Below, one piece after another: positions 27,122 through 36,629 of a stretch of 64,000 bases of DNA. The notes beneath the pieces are model-generated. The model was not told where the DNA came from. It saw only the letters and a list, made by a program, of their open reading frames with translations, and made no database searches. The DNA comes from Candidatus Thiocaldithrix dubininis. Lineage in GTDB: Bacteria; Pseudomonadota; Gammaproteobacteria; Thiotrichales; Thiotrichaceae. The stretch spans positions 1,674,001-1,738,000 of the forward strand of contig CP124755.1 in assembly GCA_029972135.1 (NCBI GenBank). The letters are read 5' to 3'. The stretch's first letter is position 1, and every line of letters begins with the position of its first letter. Position numbers and translations under genes: made by a program.

Positions 27122-28749
27122 GTCATTGTTCCTGTGCGCCCTTGGCTAATCGCACGACTCAATAATAAAACGGGAATCAGCCCAACACACACAATCATTA
27201 AAGCGCTTAACCCTGCGTCGGCTAGGCGTTCATCCGAGGCTAATTCATACGCACGCACCGCTAAAGTATTAAAATTAAAGGGGCGCAGGATCAAGGTGGC
27301 AGGCAATTCTTTTAATACATCGACAAACACCAATAAGACAGCGGTGAGTAAACTACTGCGCAATAAGGGTAAGTGAATCCGGCGCAATACCCCCAAACTG
27401 CTTAAACCTAATGAACGCCCTGCTTGGTCTAAACTGGGTGTTATCGTGCCTAAACCGGCTTCAACCGTTTGTAAGGAAACGGCTAAAAAACGCACTTGAT
27501 AGGCAAATAACACCGTAAACAGTGAGCCACTCAACATTAACCCTAGCGCATTATCCCAATGATTGAATTGGGTGTCTAACCAAGTGAACGGAATCAAGAC
27601 CCCTACCGCAATAACTGTACCGGGAATGGCATAGCCCATTGCCGCAATCCGCGCGCTCAGTTGTAAGTAACGACTGTTATAAACGCGCTTGCTATAAGCC
27701 AACCCTAAAGCCAAGGCTAAGGCTATCACGGCGGCTAGGCTTGCTAAACTTAAACTATTGAATATCAGTTCAATAAATTCGGCATTTAAACTGCTTTGCG
27801 CACTGGTCAGTACCCAAAATAACAATTGCCCCACGGGTAATATAAACCCCAAAAGTAACGGCACGCTACACAGCAATACCGCCAAACCCGCCCGATAGCC
27901 GCGCAAGCTATAACGTGGCAACGCGACTTGTTTATGTCCGCTGGGATGATAACGCGCTTGCCACCGTGACCAGCGTTCTAAGAGCACTAATATAAACACG
28001 GCGACTAATAAAATAGCGGCCAGTTGGGCGGCGGCGGCTTGATTGCCTAAACCAAACCATGTCCGAAAAATACCCGTTGTAAAGGTATTCACACCAAAAT
28101 ATTGTACCGTACCGAAATCCGCTAGTGTTTCCATTAAGGCTAAGGATAACCCGGTAATAATCGCCGGACGAGCCAAGGGTAAGCTGACCCGCCAAACCGT
28201 TTGCCCTAAACTTGCACCTAATGTGCGGCTGGCTTCTAAAGCACTGGCCGATTGTGTGAGAAAAGCTGCCCGTGCTAATAAGTACACATAGGGAAACAAT
28301 ACCAGTGACAACATGCTGATTGCACCGCCCAGTGAGCGGATTTCGGGAAACCTATAATCCTGTGCTTGCCAACCAAACCAAGCGCGTAAACTGCTTTGTA
28401 CCACACCGGAAAAATCCAACATCCCGGTATAGGTATAAGCAATAATGTAGGCAGGCATAGCTAAGGGTAGTAATAATGCCCATTCAAACCATGTTCTACC
28501 GGGAAATTCACACATACTGCTCAGCCAAGCCGTGGGCAAGCCTAACAGCAAAACACCCATACCTACTCCCAATACCAGTATGACGGTATTGCGCAAATAA
28601 TCACTTAACACAGTATCGGCTAAGTGTTGCCAAATCTCATCCGTGGGCAAGGCTAAATAAGCCGCTATCACTAAAATCGGCAGTGCCAACACTAAAGCAA
28701 TGCCAATGGCTAGACTTAGCCCAAGCTTGGGCAATACGTTATTGAACAC
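27118..28749 (-). CDS. fbpB: Ferric-iron ABC transporter permease FbpB
   Basis: The 543-residue polytopic membrane protein is a tandem fusion of two permease domains, each with six helices. EAA-like loops read LEASRTLGASLGQTVWRVSLPLARPA (first half) and LDQAGRSLGLSSLGVLRRIHLPLLRSS (second half). This is the two-in-one layout of FbpB/SfuB iron permeases. It follows tonB by 8 bp and overlaps fbpC by 4 bp, so import across both membranes is encoded in one transcript. The Fur box at 30579 probably controls the operon. Confidence 0.93.
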   Translation of the reverse strand: MFNNVLPKLGLSLAIGIALVLALPILVIAAYLALPTDEIWQHLADTVLSDYLRNTVILVLGVGMGVLLLGLPTAWLSSMCEFPGRTWFEWALLLPLAMPAYIIAYTYTGMLDFSGVVQSSLRAWFGWQAQDYRFPEIRSLGGAISMLSLVLFPYVYLLARAAFLTQSASALEASRTLGASLGQTVWRVSLPLARPAIITGLSLALMETLADFGTVQYFGVNTFTTGIFRTWFGLGNQAAAAQLAAILLVAVFILVLLERWSRWQARYHPSGHKQVALPRYSLRGYRAGLAVLLCSVPLLLGFILPVGQLLFWVLTSAQSSLNAEFIELIFNSLSLASLAAVIALALALGLAYSKRVYNSRYLQLSARIAAMGYAIPGTVIAVGVLIPFTWLDTQFNHWDNALGLMLSGSLFTVLFAYQVRFLAVSLQTVEAGLGTITPSLDQAGRSLGLSSLGVLRRIHLPLLRSSLLTAVLLVFVDVLKELPATLILRPFNFNTLAVRAYELASDERLADAGLSALMIVCVGLIPVLLLSRAISQGRTGTMT

Positions 28750-28757
28750 AACTGTGC

Positions 28758-29687
28758 CTAATCACTTAAACGAAAATTAACAGGCACTTGCACGATGGAG
28801 GCAATCGCCTGACCGTTGCGTACTGCTGGCATGAATGACCAACCGCGTACTGCTTTTACCGCTGCTGCATCCAACGCCGCATGCCCGGTTGAACGGTGCA
28901 AACTAATCGCGGTGATACTACCGCCAGAACTTAAAGTCACTCGAACAATCGCTGTACCCTCAACGCCTGCTTCCATTGCAGCACGCGGGTAATCCGGTTG
29001 CCGAGGACGTTGCCGAAAACGTGGACTACTCATAACAGGCGTAGCATTCGCTGCCTGTTGTGCTGCGCGTGCGGCTGCTTCCTGTTGCGCTCGTTGTTGA
29101 GCTAAACGCCGTGCATCTGCCGCCGCTTGTGCTTGCAATTGACGTTGGTGCTGTAACTCAGCCTGTGCAGCCGCCTGTTCCCGTTGCTGCTGTAATTCAG
29201 CTTGTTCGGCTGCTCGTTGTTGGGCTAATGCTTGTTGACGCTGCTGAGCCAAACGCCGCTCTAATACAGCAGGATCAGGCTTCGGTAACGCTTTTTCCAC
29301 TGGCTTGGGTGGCAACTTCACGGGTGGCTCAACGCGCTTTTCTAGCACTTTTTTCGGTTCGATTTTTTTCTCAACAGGCTTTGCTTGCTTCGGTTCTGGC
29401 TTTTTTTCTGGCTTTTTAGGCTCAGGTTTCGGCTCTGGCTTAGGTTTAACCAGCGTCTTTGCAACCGGTGGCGGCGGTTGGGGTGCAACCGCAGGCGTTG
29501 GCACAGGGTCTGGCTCAGGGGCTTTTGGCTCAAACATTGCCAACTCCAACGGCAACTCTATCGGCTTTTCCGGCTCTAGCGGTTTTTGGTCGGCCGCAAA
29601 CAACAGCGGCATTAATAACAAGGCTAAACCAGCATGAATCAGCACCGACAAGCTAAAACCTGTTACATGATAAGGTCGCGTACTCAT
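28758..29687 (-). CDS. tonB: TonB energy-transducing protein
   Basis: The 309-residue protein has an N-terminal membrane anchor (LSVLIHAGLALLLMPLLF). A long proline/lysine/glutamate region follows (KPKPEPKPEPKKPEKKPEPK), then a Gln/Ala-rich coiled segment from about residue 140. The C-terminal TonB domain has PRFRQRPRQPDYPRAAMEAGVEGTAIVRV and ALDAAAVKAVRGWSFMPA. Its ATG overlaps the exbD stop (ATGA). It couples the proton gradient to outer-membrane receptors such as that at 31875. Confidence 0.93.
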   Translation of the reverse strand: MSTRPYHVTGFSLSVLIHAGLALLLMPLLFAADQKPLEPEKPIELPLELAMFEPKAPEPDPVPTPAVAPQPPPPVAKTLVKPKPEPKPEPKKPEKKPEPKQAKPVEKKIEPKKVLEKRVEPPVKLPPKPVEKALPKPDPAVLERRLAQQRQQALAQQRAAEQAELQQQREQAAAQAELQHQRQLQAQAAADARRLAQQRAQQEAAARAAQQAANATPVMSSPRFRQRPRQPDYPRAAMEAGVEGTAIVRVTLSSGGSITAISLHRSTGHAALDAAAVKAVRGWSFMPAVRNGQAIASIVQVPVNFRLSD

Positions 29688-30064
29688 GAGTCTTGCTGCG
29701 CCTGAATAGACAAATTATTCAATTGTTTGGCTTTTAATAAATCAATCAAGCGCACAAAGTGTTGAAACACTGCCGATTTATCAATACGCAAGACAATAAA
29801 CGTATCGGGTGCTACTGTTTCTAAGCGTGGCGCAAGTTCATCGAATTCCAACGCTTCACCCTTAAAAAACAGCTTATTTTCGGCATTAATTGCAATTTCC
29901 AGAGGCTCTTTATCGTCTGGCGCAGCACTCACTTGCTCAGCTTTCGGTAAGTCAACCTCAATCAAGCCTTGAGAAATAAAGCTAGCCGTGGTTAACACAA
30001 TGGCTAATAAAACCAACATGATATCAATAAACGGAATCATATTAATTTGGTCAAAACGCTTCAT
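29684..30064 (-). CDS. exbD: ExbD biopolymer transport protein
   Basis: The protein is 126 residues from ATG 30064 (MKRFDQINMIPFIDIMLVLLAIVL); the open frame further upstream lies inside exbB and is not used. The single membrane helix carries the essential Asp (PFIDIML). The periplasmic part is typical (LPKAEQVSAAPDDKEPLEIAINAENKLFFKG). It overlaps exbB and tonB by 4 bp each. With ExbB it forms the proton channel that drives TonB. Confidence 0.94.
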   Translation of the reverse strand: MKRFDQINMIPFIDIMLVLLAIVLTTASFISQGLIEVDLPKAEQVSAAPDDKEPLEIAINAENKLFFKGEALEFDELAPRLETVAPDTFIVLRIDKSAVFQHFVRLIDLLKAKQLNNLSIQAQQDS

Positions 30065-30492
30065 GCTGACGCATCCTGTAAGGCCGTCCAATTGGAAATC
30101 AGCACGTCCACTTTACGCATTAAGGCGTTATAAAAAGCAATGGCAGGAATGGCGACAAATAAACCGGCGGCGGTGGCTTTTAGTGCCATTGCCAAGCCTA
30201 ACATAATGTGATTCACATCAATTTTGCTGCCCTGCCCCATTTCATGGAACGTTACCAAAATGCCTAATACTGTACCCAATAAACCAATATAAGGCGCGTT
30301 TGAACCTACGCTGGAAATAGTGGTGAGATTGCGCGTTAACGCCACTTTAAGATTCTCAATATGCGAGAATTGCGTTAATTTTAAGCGTGAATAGTAAAAA
30401 TAGCGTTCAATCACAAACGCCAACATAATCACGCTCATAAAGCCTAGAGTGCCTAGAACCATATAATCTAAGTTTGCTTTCAAGAAGTCCAT
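30061..30492 (-). CDS. exbB: ExbB/TolQ-type motor protein
   Basis: The 143-residue protein has three membrane helices: an N-terminal one (YMVLGTLGFMSVIMLAFVIE), then VGSNAPYIGLLGTVLGILVTF with the family GTV motif, and ALKATAAGLFVAIPAIAFYNAL. It is short for ExbB, like the compact form found with small TonB operons. It is the first gene of exbB-exbD-tonB-fbpB-fbpC, with a Fur box 87 bp upstream. Confidence 0.93.
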   Translation of the reverse strand: MDFLKANLDYMVLGTLGFMSVIMLAFVIERYFYYSRLKLTQFSHIENLKVALTRNLTTISSVGSNAPYIGLLGTVLGILVTFHEMGQGSKIDVNHIMLGLAMALKATAAGLFVAIPAIAFYNALMRKVDVLISNWTALQDASA

Positions 30493-30578
30493 TGGGTTAA
30501 CAAAGCCTTATCAAATCAGAAGGAAGGGGTTATAACCGTGGCTGGACGTCTATCAAACGTGTGGCTAGGCCAATCTAT

Positions 30579-30597
30579 TTTAATGATAATTACTATT
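30579..30597 (-). promoter_or_regulatory. Fur box for exbB-tonB-fbp operon
   Basis: TTTAATGATAATTACTATT matches 14 of 19 bases of the Fur consensus. It lies between the end of the hydroxyacid oxidase gene and exbB, on the upstream side of exbB. Confidence 0.75.
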
Positions 30598-30599
30598 AT

Positions 30600-31706
30600 T
30601 TACATTGGCAAGCCTTGGCTATCGACTAATAAATCTCGACTGATCTCCGCCAAATGACGGCAACCGCTTAATGCCATGCTTAATTCCAGCTCTTCTTGCA
30701 GAATTTTTAAGACATGTGCCACGCCTAACGCGCCTGCGGTCGCCAAGCCATATAACACGGGTCGACCAATTAACACGGCGGTCGCCCCCAATGCTAAGGC
30801 TTTAACAATATCCGTGCCGCGCCGAATGCCGCTATCCCATAAAATGGGCAAATCACCTTGTAGGCAATCCGCAATCGGTGTTAATAGCTGAATGCTAGGG
30901 GCTAGCGTATCTAACGTCCGTCCGCCATGATTGGAAACAATAACCGCATCTATGCCGATGGCTTTGGCTTTCAGTGCATCTGCTGGATGAGTAATGCCTT
31001 TTAGCACCAGCGGCAATTTAGTGTGTTGTTTAATATATTCAATATCTTGCCAAGTGGGTGCGTGCGCCATAATGCCGTTTAACATCAGACTTTGCGTGGC
31101 CTCCAACTCATAATGTGCCACTCGCATACCTTGCAAATTAACCGCTCGCACCTCATCGGGTAATTTAAAGCCCGCCCGTTGTTCTTGATTACGTAATCCC
31201 GCTAAGGGCGCATCCACGGTAATCACCAATGCTTCATAACCGGCTTGTTCGGCACGTTGAATTAACGCCCCCGTAAAGGCTCGATCCGCTTGCATATACA
31301 GTTGAAACCATAACGGTGTTTCAGCTTGTTGGGCTAAGCTCTCCAACGATGTACTAGCTAAGGTACTCACAATCATCGGCGTATTCATGGCAGCGGCAGC
31401 TTGCAAGGTGGCGGATTCCCCCTCGGCATGAAATAAGTGCTGATAAGCTAAGGGCGCGATCCACATAGGGTAGGCATAACGCTTACCCCATAGCTCGCAT
31501 TGAGTATTCGCGCCCTGCATATCGACCAATACCCGACTACGAAGTTGCAAGGCATCCAAGGCTTGCCGATTGCCTTTTAGCGTTAATTCATCACCCGCCC
31601 CACTGTTTAAATACACCCACGCATTATCATTTAAACGCGTTCGCGCATAGGCGGCATAGTCTGAAACAGCAACAATATCACTGGGAATACGGGTCAATGG
31701 AAACAT
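30600..31706 (-). CDS. FMN-dependent alpha-hydroxyacid oxidase/dehydrogenase
   Basis: The 368-residue protein belongs to the lactate dehydrogenase/glycolate oxidase family. Motifs are YLNSGAGDELTLKGN, MWIAPLAYQHLFHAEGE, VSTLASTSLESLAQ, and LPLVLKGITHPADAL (FMN-binding Lys). IDAVIVSNHGGRTLDTL carries the catalytic His and substrate Arg, and LALGATAVLIGRPVLYG is at the phosphate site. The substrate is probably lactate or a related acid but cannot be set. It lies between two Fur-type sites, divergent from the siderophore receptor. Iron control is plausible but not proven. Confidence 0.9.
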   Translation of the reverse strand: MFPLTRIPSDIVAVSDYAAYARTRLNDNAWVYLNSGAGDELTLKGNRQALDALQLRSRVLVDMQGANTQCELWGKRYAYPMWIAPLAYQHLFHAEGESATLQAAAAMNTPMIVSTLASTSLESLAQQAETPLWFQLYMQADRAFTGALIQRAEQAGYEALVITVDAPLAGLRNQEQRAGFKLPDEVRAVNLQGMRVAHYELEATQSLMLNGIMAHAPTWQDIEYIKQHTKLPLVLKGITHPADALKAKAIGIDAVIVSNHGGRTLDTLAPSIQLLTPIADCLQGDLPILWDSGIRRGTDIVKALALGATAVLIGRPVLYGLATAGALGVAHVLKILQEELELSMALSGCRHLAEISRDLLVDSQGLPM

Positions 31707-31770
31707 GCTTTAACACTCAAACGCTAAGAATAGAAACAATTATTATTTTTAATAGTAGACTTGACAAGAA

Positions 31771-31789
31771 AATAATAATGATTATCATC
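31771..31789 (+). promoter_or_regulatory. Fur box for the siderophore receptor
   Basis: AATAATAATGATTATCATC matches 14 of 19 bases of the Fur consensus and lies about 85 bp before the receptor start at 31875. A second A/T-rich repeat near 31740-31750 may extend it. Confidence 0.75.
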
Positions 31790-31874
31790 TGCACCACAAC
31801 GCCCTGCATCGGATAGCCAATTGATAGCCACGGATGCACAAACAACGATATTGCTTTGTGTTAAGGAGTTTCCC

Positions 31875-34133
31875 GTGAGCTGTCAAAAGTCACCGACTAA
31901 TTTACGTACCATTAACCCGTCAACCGACCTGCCCTCTATCACACTAGCCTCTGCTACTTTTCTGGTAGTTGCCAGTTTAAGTTTACCCAGCTACGCCGCG
32001 CCGAAAACCAATAACGCGCAAGATGAAGACAGCGTAACGCAATTAGAAGGGGTTACTGCAACTGCCAAAAAAGCCCCAGCCGGTTCTAACCCCAATGCTG
32101 ACCCCGAAGCCCCCTACAAGGTGGATAAATCAGGTAATAATAAGTTTACTGAACCATTGCTCAATGTTTCTAAAACCATCAATGTGGTGGGCAAAGAACA
32201 AATCAAAGATTCTGGGGCAACCGCACTGAAAGATTTAATGCGTACTCAGCCGGGTATTACCTTAGGCACGGGTGAAAACGGTAATGCGGATGGTGACCGT
32301 TTTATTATTCGGGGCTTCGACGCACGCGGCGATATGTTTGTTGACGGATTACGTGATCCGGGTATGACAACGCGGGAAATCTTTGCCACTGAACAAGTCG
32401 AAATTAGCAAAGGCCCCAGCTCTACTTTTGGCGGACGCGGTACAACAGGCGGCGCAGTAAATAGCGTCTCTAAGAAACCACAGGCTAACAATTTTGCTAA
32501 AGGCTCTGTGACGGTAGGTGATACAAAACGCGCCAGCCTTGATGCTAACCGGGTAGTCAATGACAAATTAAAAGTTCGGGCCAATGTCATGGTAGAAGAT
32601 TCTGACATTGCAGGGCGTAATAATGTCTTCAAAAAAGGACACGGGGTATCATTAGCCGCCGACTACCAAGCCGGTGATAAGGTCGACGTGTTAGTGGATT
32701 ATTACCACTTACGCAATGAAGCCATGCCGGATCGGGGACATCCCTATCAAGCCGTAACCGGACAGGTCAAAATTGATCGGGATAATTTCTATGGCTACAA
32801 AAACCGAGACTTTTGGGATACTGGCGCAGATGTGTTAACAGGCACGGTAGACGTTAAGTTATCCAACAATACTTCGATCAGTTCCAAGACTCGCGTCGGT
32901 GAAACCACTAATAATTATATTGTGTCGCATCTTGGCAGTGCTTTAGATCGTAGTACGGGTGTCGTGCTGAGTCGCGTCAATCCAAGCGCGAGTTCGGCGG
33001 ACTTTAGCAATAAATTTGTAGGCAATAATACGCAAATTACCCACGAACGCCATATTGGCAATGTTGAACACCATGTTGCGGCGGGGGTAGAACTCAGTCA
33101 CGAAAAAGTTACCAATACCCCGTATACCTTTGCGCCTAGCACTGCCGCAAATGCCATAGACCTATATCACCCGAATAATAATACACCCGCGCCAGCGATT
33201 ACCGGACGACGCGATACTTCTTTAACAGAAGCCAAGGTTGCCTCAGTTTATGTGATGGATACCGCCAAATTGAATCAAAATTGGCAAGTATTCGGCGGCT
33301 TACGGCATGACACCTTCGATATTGAGAAACGCGCCCGTGCCAGTAACTACGAACCGGATAGCGATCCCAAAGCCAAAACTAACTTCCTTAATGGGCACGT
33401 GGGCGTGGTGTATAAACCACGAGAAAACGCCAGCATTTACGGCTCTATCAGTACATCCTCTAATATTCCGGGTGAAGCCTATGATTCCGGCGGTGCAGAT
33501 TACGGCGGTATTAATGCTTCAACCCAAGCCGCTAAACCAGAAAAGAACAAAAGCTTTGAACTGGGTACAAAGTGGAATCTTGCCAATGATAATTTAGCGC
33601 TTAATGCCGCTATTTTCCAAACGGATAAGAAAAATAAGGTCGAGGCAGTAGGTGCTGGTAGTAGTGCCTTACTTTATCAAACGGGCGCAGTACGGGTTAA
33701 AGGCGCAGAAGTTGGCGTATCCGGTAATGTTACGCCTAAGCTAAGCCTAGCGGGTGGTGCAGTACACATGAACACAGAGATTACCAATTCAGGAGATCCA
33801 ACTAATATTGGTAAGAAGCTGGCTAATGTGGCGGAGAAAAGTGCCAGTATTCAAGCTAAGTATCAAACCACGCCTAAATTAGCGTTGGGCGGGACGGTGG
33901 TACATACCGGCAAAATTCAAGGGGGTTCATTCGCAGGCGATGCCACCCGCGAATTACCCAGCAGCAATCGCTTAGATTTAATGGCGGAATATAAGCTGAA
34001 TAAAAAGCTAAGTACGCAACTTAATGTCAAAAACGCCACCGACAAAACTATCTATGAAGCGGTTTATCGCGGTGGGTTTAGTTATGTCGCACCCGGTCGT
34101 ACTACCAGTTTAAGTTTAAATTACGATTTCTAA
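31875..34133 (+). CDS. TonB-dependent siderophore receptor, Fiu/PiuA-like
   Basis: The protein is 752 residues from GTG 31875, with AAGGAG six bases upstream; an earlier TTG at 31821 has no such site. It has a signal peptide (LVVASLSLPSYA), a plug domain (LNVSKTINVVGKEQIKDSGATALKDLMR, then RFIIRGFDARGDMFVDGLRDPG), and a beta-barrel ending in Phe (RTTSLSLNYDF). The next gene is PiuC/YbiX, the usual partner of catecholate receptors Fiu and PiuA. It moves ferric siderophores across the outer membrane using TonB-ExbB-ExbD. Confidence 0.92.
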   Translation: MSCQKSPTNLRTINPSTDLPSITLASATFLVVASLSLPSYAAPKTNNAQDEDSVTQLEGVTATAKKAPAGSNPNADPEAPYKVDKSGNNKFTEPLLNVSKTINVVGKEQIKDSGATALKDLMRTQPGITLGTGENGNADGDRFIIRGFDARGDMFVDGLRDPGMTTREIFATEQVEISKGPSSTFGGRGTTGGAVNSVSKKPQANNFAKGSVTVGDTKRASLDANRVVNDKLKVRANVMVEDSDIAGRNNVFKKGHGVSLAADYQAGDKVDVLVDYYHLRNEAMPDRGHPYQAVTGQVKIDRDNFYGYKNRDFWDTGADVLTGTVDVKLSNNTSISSKTRVGETTNNYIVSHLGSALDRSTGVVLSRVNPSASSADFSNKFVGNNTQITHERHIGNVEHHVAAGVELSHEKVTNTPYTFAPSTAANAIDLYHPNNNTPAPAITGRRDTSLTEAKVASVYVMDTAKLNQNWQVFGGLRHDTFDIEKRARASNYEPDSDPKAKTNFLNGHVGVVYKPRENASIYGSISTSSNIPGEAYDSGGADYGGINASTQAAKPEKNKSFELGTKWNLANDNLALNAAIFQTDKKNKVEAVGAGSSALLYQTGAVRVKGAEVGVSGNVTPKLSLAGGAVHMNTEITNSGDPTNIGKKLANVAEKSASIQAKYQTTPKLALGGTVVHTGKIQGGSFAGDATRELPSSNRLDLMAEYKLNKKLSTQLNVKNATDKTIYEAVYRGGFSYVAPGRTTSLSLNYDF

Positions 34134-34159
34134 TTCCCTTTCCTTTCTGTCCTGGTTGT

Positions 34160-34191
34160 CACCCTGTTTTATGAGCCGCAGGGTGGCTTTT
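34160..34191 (+). terminator. Terminator after the siderophore receptor
   Basis: CACCCTG (34160) pairs with CAGGGTG (34179-34185), followed by GCTTTT. It sits 27 bp after the receptor stop. The stem is 7 bp with a 12-base loop, so the strength is moderate. Confidence 0.6.
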
Positions 34192-34222
34192 AGGGGGTAA
34201 TCTTTATGAGGATCATCAGGCA

Positions 34223-34906
34223 ATGCTAATTTGTATACCCAATGTTCTCACTCAAGAACAAGTGCAGTTTTGCCGTGAACAATTAGCACAAGCGGAATGG
34301 GTGGATGGCAAAGTCACCACCGGCGTGCAATCTGCCACGGTCAAAGCCAATCAACAAGTCGAACAGAATTCACCGATTGCGAAACAGTTAGGTGAAATGA
34401 TTACGCGCACCTTAAGCAATCTACCCCGTTTTATTGCGGCAGCCTTGCCTAGCAAAATCTTTCCACCCTTGTTCAATTGCTATCGGGACGGCGGCTATTT
34501 TGGCATTCATACCGATAACTCGATTATGACCGCACCGCATTCTTATTTACGTTTACGCACGGATTTATCCGCCACCTTGTTCCTCTGCGAACCTGATACA
34601 TATAGCGGTGGCGAACTGACTATTGAAACCACCTACGGCGCGCAAGAAGTCAAACTCAACGCGGGCGATATGGTGTTATATCCATCTACCAGCTTACACC
34701 AAGTAAAACCTGTTACCCAAGGTGAACGCCTCTGCGCCTTCTTTTGGTTGCAAAGTATGGTGCGCGACGAGGGCGAACGCAGCCTGTTATACGATTTAGA
34801 CCAAAGCATTCAAACCCTCGCAGCCGTTCATGGCATTGGGCATGCCGAAGTACTGCGTTTATCGGGGATTTATCACAATCTAATCCGTCGTTGGGCGGAC
34901 ATTTAA
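34223..34906 (+). CDS. piuC: Fe(II)/2-oxoglutarate dioxygenase PiuC/YbiX
   Basis: The 227-residue protein starts MLICIPNVLTQEQVQFCREQ. Iron ligands are in GYFGIHTDNSIM (H-x-D) and SLHQVKPVTQGER (the distal His and the Arg that binds 2-oxoglutarate). LSATLFLCEPDTYSGGEL is also typical. PKHD-type hydroxylases of this group pair with Fiu/PiuA receptors and are thought to process catechol siderophores. Here it directly follows such a receptor and precedes fbpA by 10 bp. Confidence 0.94.
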   Translation: MLICIPNVLTQEQVQFCREQLAQAEWVDGKVTTGVQSATVKANQQVEQNSPIAKQLGEMITRTLSNLPRFIAAALPSKIFPPLFNCYRDGGYFGIHTDNSIMTAPHSYLRLRTDLSATLFLCEPDTYSGGELTIETTYGAQEVKLNAGDMVLYPSTSLHQVKPVTQGERLCAFFWLQSMVRDEGERSLLYDLDQSIQTLAAVHGIGHAEVLRLSGIYHNLIRRWADI

Positions 34907-34916
34907 AGGACTGTCT

Positions 34917-35927
34917 ATGTTAAAAACTTATGTTGTCGCCGGTTTAGCCTTATTGGCGAGTGCGAATGTTTTAGCCGAAGAAGTCAATGTGTATTCGGCG
35001 CGTGAAGAACAATTGATTAAGCCTTTATTGGATGCGTTTAGCAAAGATACAGGTATTAAAGTGAATCTCGTCACGGGTGATGATGATCCTTTGTTAGAAC
35101 GTCTGAAACGTGAAGGGGCAAACTCACCCGCCGATGTATTAATTACAGCCGATGCCGGACGTTTATATCGAGCAACTCAAAACGGCAGCTTACAAGCCAT
35201 CCAATCGGCTAAACTCAATCAAGCCGTGCCTGCGAATTTACGTGACCCTGAGAATCGCTGGTTTGGTTTAACCTATCGCGCCCGTGTGATCTTTTACAAT
35301 AAAGACAAGGTAAAACCTAATGAATTATCCACCTATGAAGCGTTAGCCGATCCTCAATGGCAGGGGCGGGTGTGTGTGCGCTCCTCTAATAGTATTTATA
35401 ACCAATCTTTATTAGCATCCATGATTCAAGCAGATGGGGCAGCCCAAGCAGAAAACTGGGCAAAAGGGCTGGTTAACAACTTTGCACGCGCCCCCGCTGG
35501 CGGTGATCGTGACCAAATTAAAGCAGTCGCCGCTGGGCAATGCGATGTCGCACTGGCGAATACCTATTACTACGCGCAAATGTTATACGGCAAAGATGCG
35601 GCACAAAAAGCGGCAGCTAGCAAAGTGGGCTTATTCTGGCCGAACCAAAACAACCGTGGCACACATATCAATATCAGCGGCGCGGGTGTCACCACCGCCG
35701 CTAAGAATAAAGAAAATGCCATTAAGTTATTGGAATACATGGTATTGGATGATGCCCAACGCTGGTATTCCAGCACGAATGGCGAATTTCCTGTGAAACC
35801 GGGGATTACAGCCAGCCCTGAATTACAAAGCTGGGGCAATTTCAAACGCGATCCCGTCAATTTAAGCGTATTGGGTAAAAATAATGCGCAAGCGGTAATG
35901 TTGATGGATAAAGCCGGTTGGCAATAA
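34917..35927 (+). CDS. fbpA: Ferric-iron binding protein FbpA
   Basis: The 336-residue periplasmic protein starts MLKTYVVAGLALLASANVLA, a signal peptide. Family motifs are EEVNVYSAREEQLIKPLL, LTYRARVIFYNKDKV and VALANTYYYAQML (the paired tyrosines that bind Fe3+). ISGAGVTTAAKNKENAIKLLEYM is also typical. It delivers iron to FbpB-FbpC, encoded in the opposite-strand operon at 26087-28749. It is tightly linked to piuC, so both are likely Fur-controlled with the receptor. Confidence 0.94.
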   Translation: MLKTYVVAGLALLASANVLAEEVNVYSAREEQLIKPLLDAFSKDTGIKVNLVTGDDDPLLERLKREGANSPADVLITADAGRLYRATQNGSLQAIQSAKLNQAVPANLRDPENRWFGLTYRARVIFYNKDKVKPNELSTYEALADPQWQGRVCVRSSNSIYNQSLLASMIQADGAAQAENWAKGLVNNFARAPAGGDRDQIKAVAAGQCDVALANTYYYAQMLYGKDAAQKAAASKVGLFWPNQNNRGTHINISGAGVTTAAKNKENAIKLLEYMVLDDAQRWYSSTNGEFPVKPGITASPELQSWGNFKRDPVNLSVLGKNNAQAVMLMDKAGWQ

Positions 35928-36036
35928 ATCCCGTTTACCCATCCCGCCCTCGCCTTGTTTAAGCCAGCCCCGGTGTGCCAGCGCCGCGCGGGCTTGGCAA
36001 TGTGCCAAAAATTTACCAAAACCCCGCCGCTGCTAC

Positions 36037-36042
36037 TATAAT
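36037..36042 (+). promoter_or_regulatory. -10 box upstream of the bacterioferritin genes
   Basis: A perfect TATAAT -10 hexamer is at 36037-36042, about 107 bp before the first bacterioferritin start. A clear -35 was not seen. Confidence 0.45.
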
Positions 36043-36148
36043 TTGCGCAGCCACTTAACCTTTGTATAGTTTTTACTAACATTAGCCGGTAGCAAACAAA
36101 GGCGGTGGCTCAATTTTATCTGAAAAATTAACGATTAGGAGAGCAGCT

Positions 36149-36619
36149 ATGCAGGGCGATCCCGCGATCCGACAGGCATTAAATCAAGCCTTACGCAATC
36201 AATTAACCGCTATTAATCAATATTTTCTACACGCACGTATTTGTGGCAATTGGGGTTTAGGCAAGCTTAACCACAGTGAGTACAAACGCTCAATCAAAGC
36301 GATGAAGCAAGCGGATAAATTAATCGAACGCATTTTATTTTTAGAAGGCTTACCGAATTTACAAGATTTGGGCAAATTATACATTGGTGAAGACGTACCT
36401 GAGTTGTTAAGCAATGATTTACGTTTAGCTCATGAAGTGGTTAGCCAATTGCGCAGTAGCATCGCCGCTTGTGAACAAGCCCAAGATTATGTGTCTCGTG
36501 ATTTAGTCGAGGATTTATTAGAGGAAGAAGAAGAGCAAATCGACTGGTTAGAAAGCCAGCAATGGCTGATTGACAATATCGGTTTAGCCAATTATTTACA
36601 AACCATGATGACAGAATAA
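36149..36619 (+). CDS. bfr: Bacterioferritin, haem-binding subunit without ferroxidase site
   Basis: The 156-residue four-helix ferritin keeps the haem ligand Met52 (KAMKQAD). It has lost most ferroxidase residues: position 18 is Gln, 51 is Ala, 54 is Gln, 94 is Ala and 130 is Gln, where the active form has Glu18, Glu51, His54, Glu94 and His130. Only Glu127 remains. It is paired 10 bp upstream of a second subunit with the opposite pattern. Mixed bacterioferritins of two such subunits are known in Neisseria and pseudomonads. It should be structural and haem-carrying. Confidence 0.93.
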   Translation: MQGDPAIRQALNQALRNQLTAINQYFLHARICGNWGLGKLNHSEYKRSIKAMKQADKLIERILFLEGLPNLQDLGKLYIGEDVPELLSNDLRLAHEVVSQLRSSIAACEQAQDYVSRDLVEDLLEEEEEQIDWLESQQWLIDNIGLANYLQTMMTE

Positions 36620-36629
36620 GGAGCTTATT

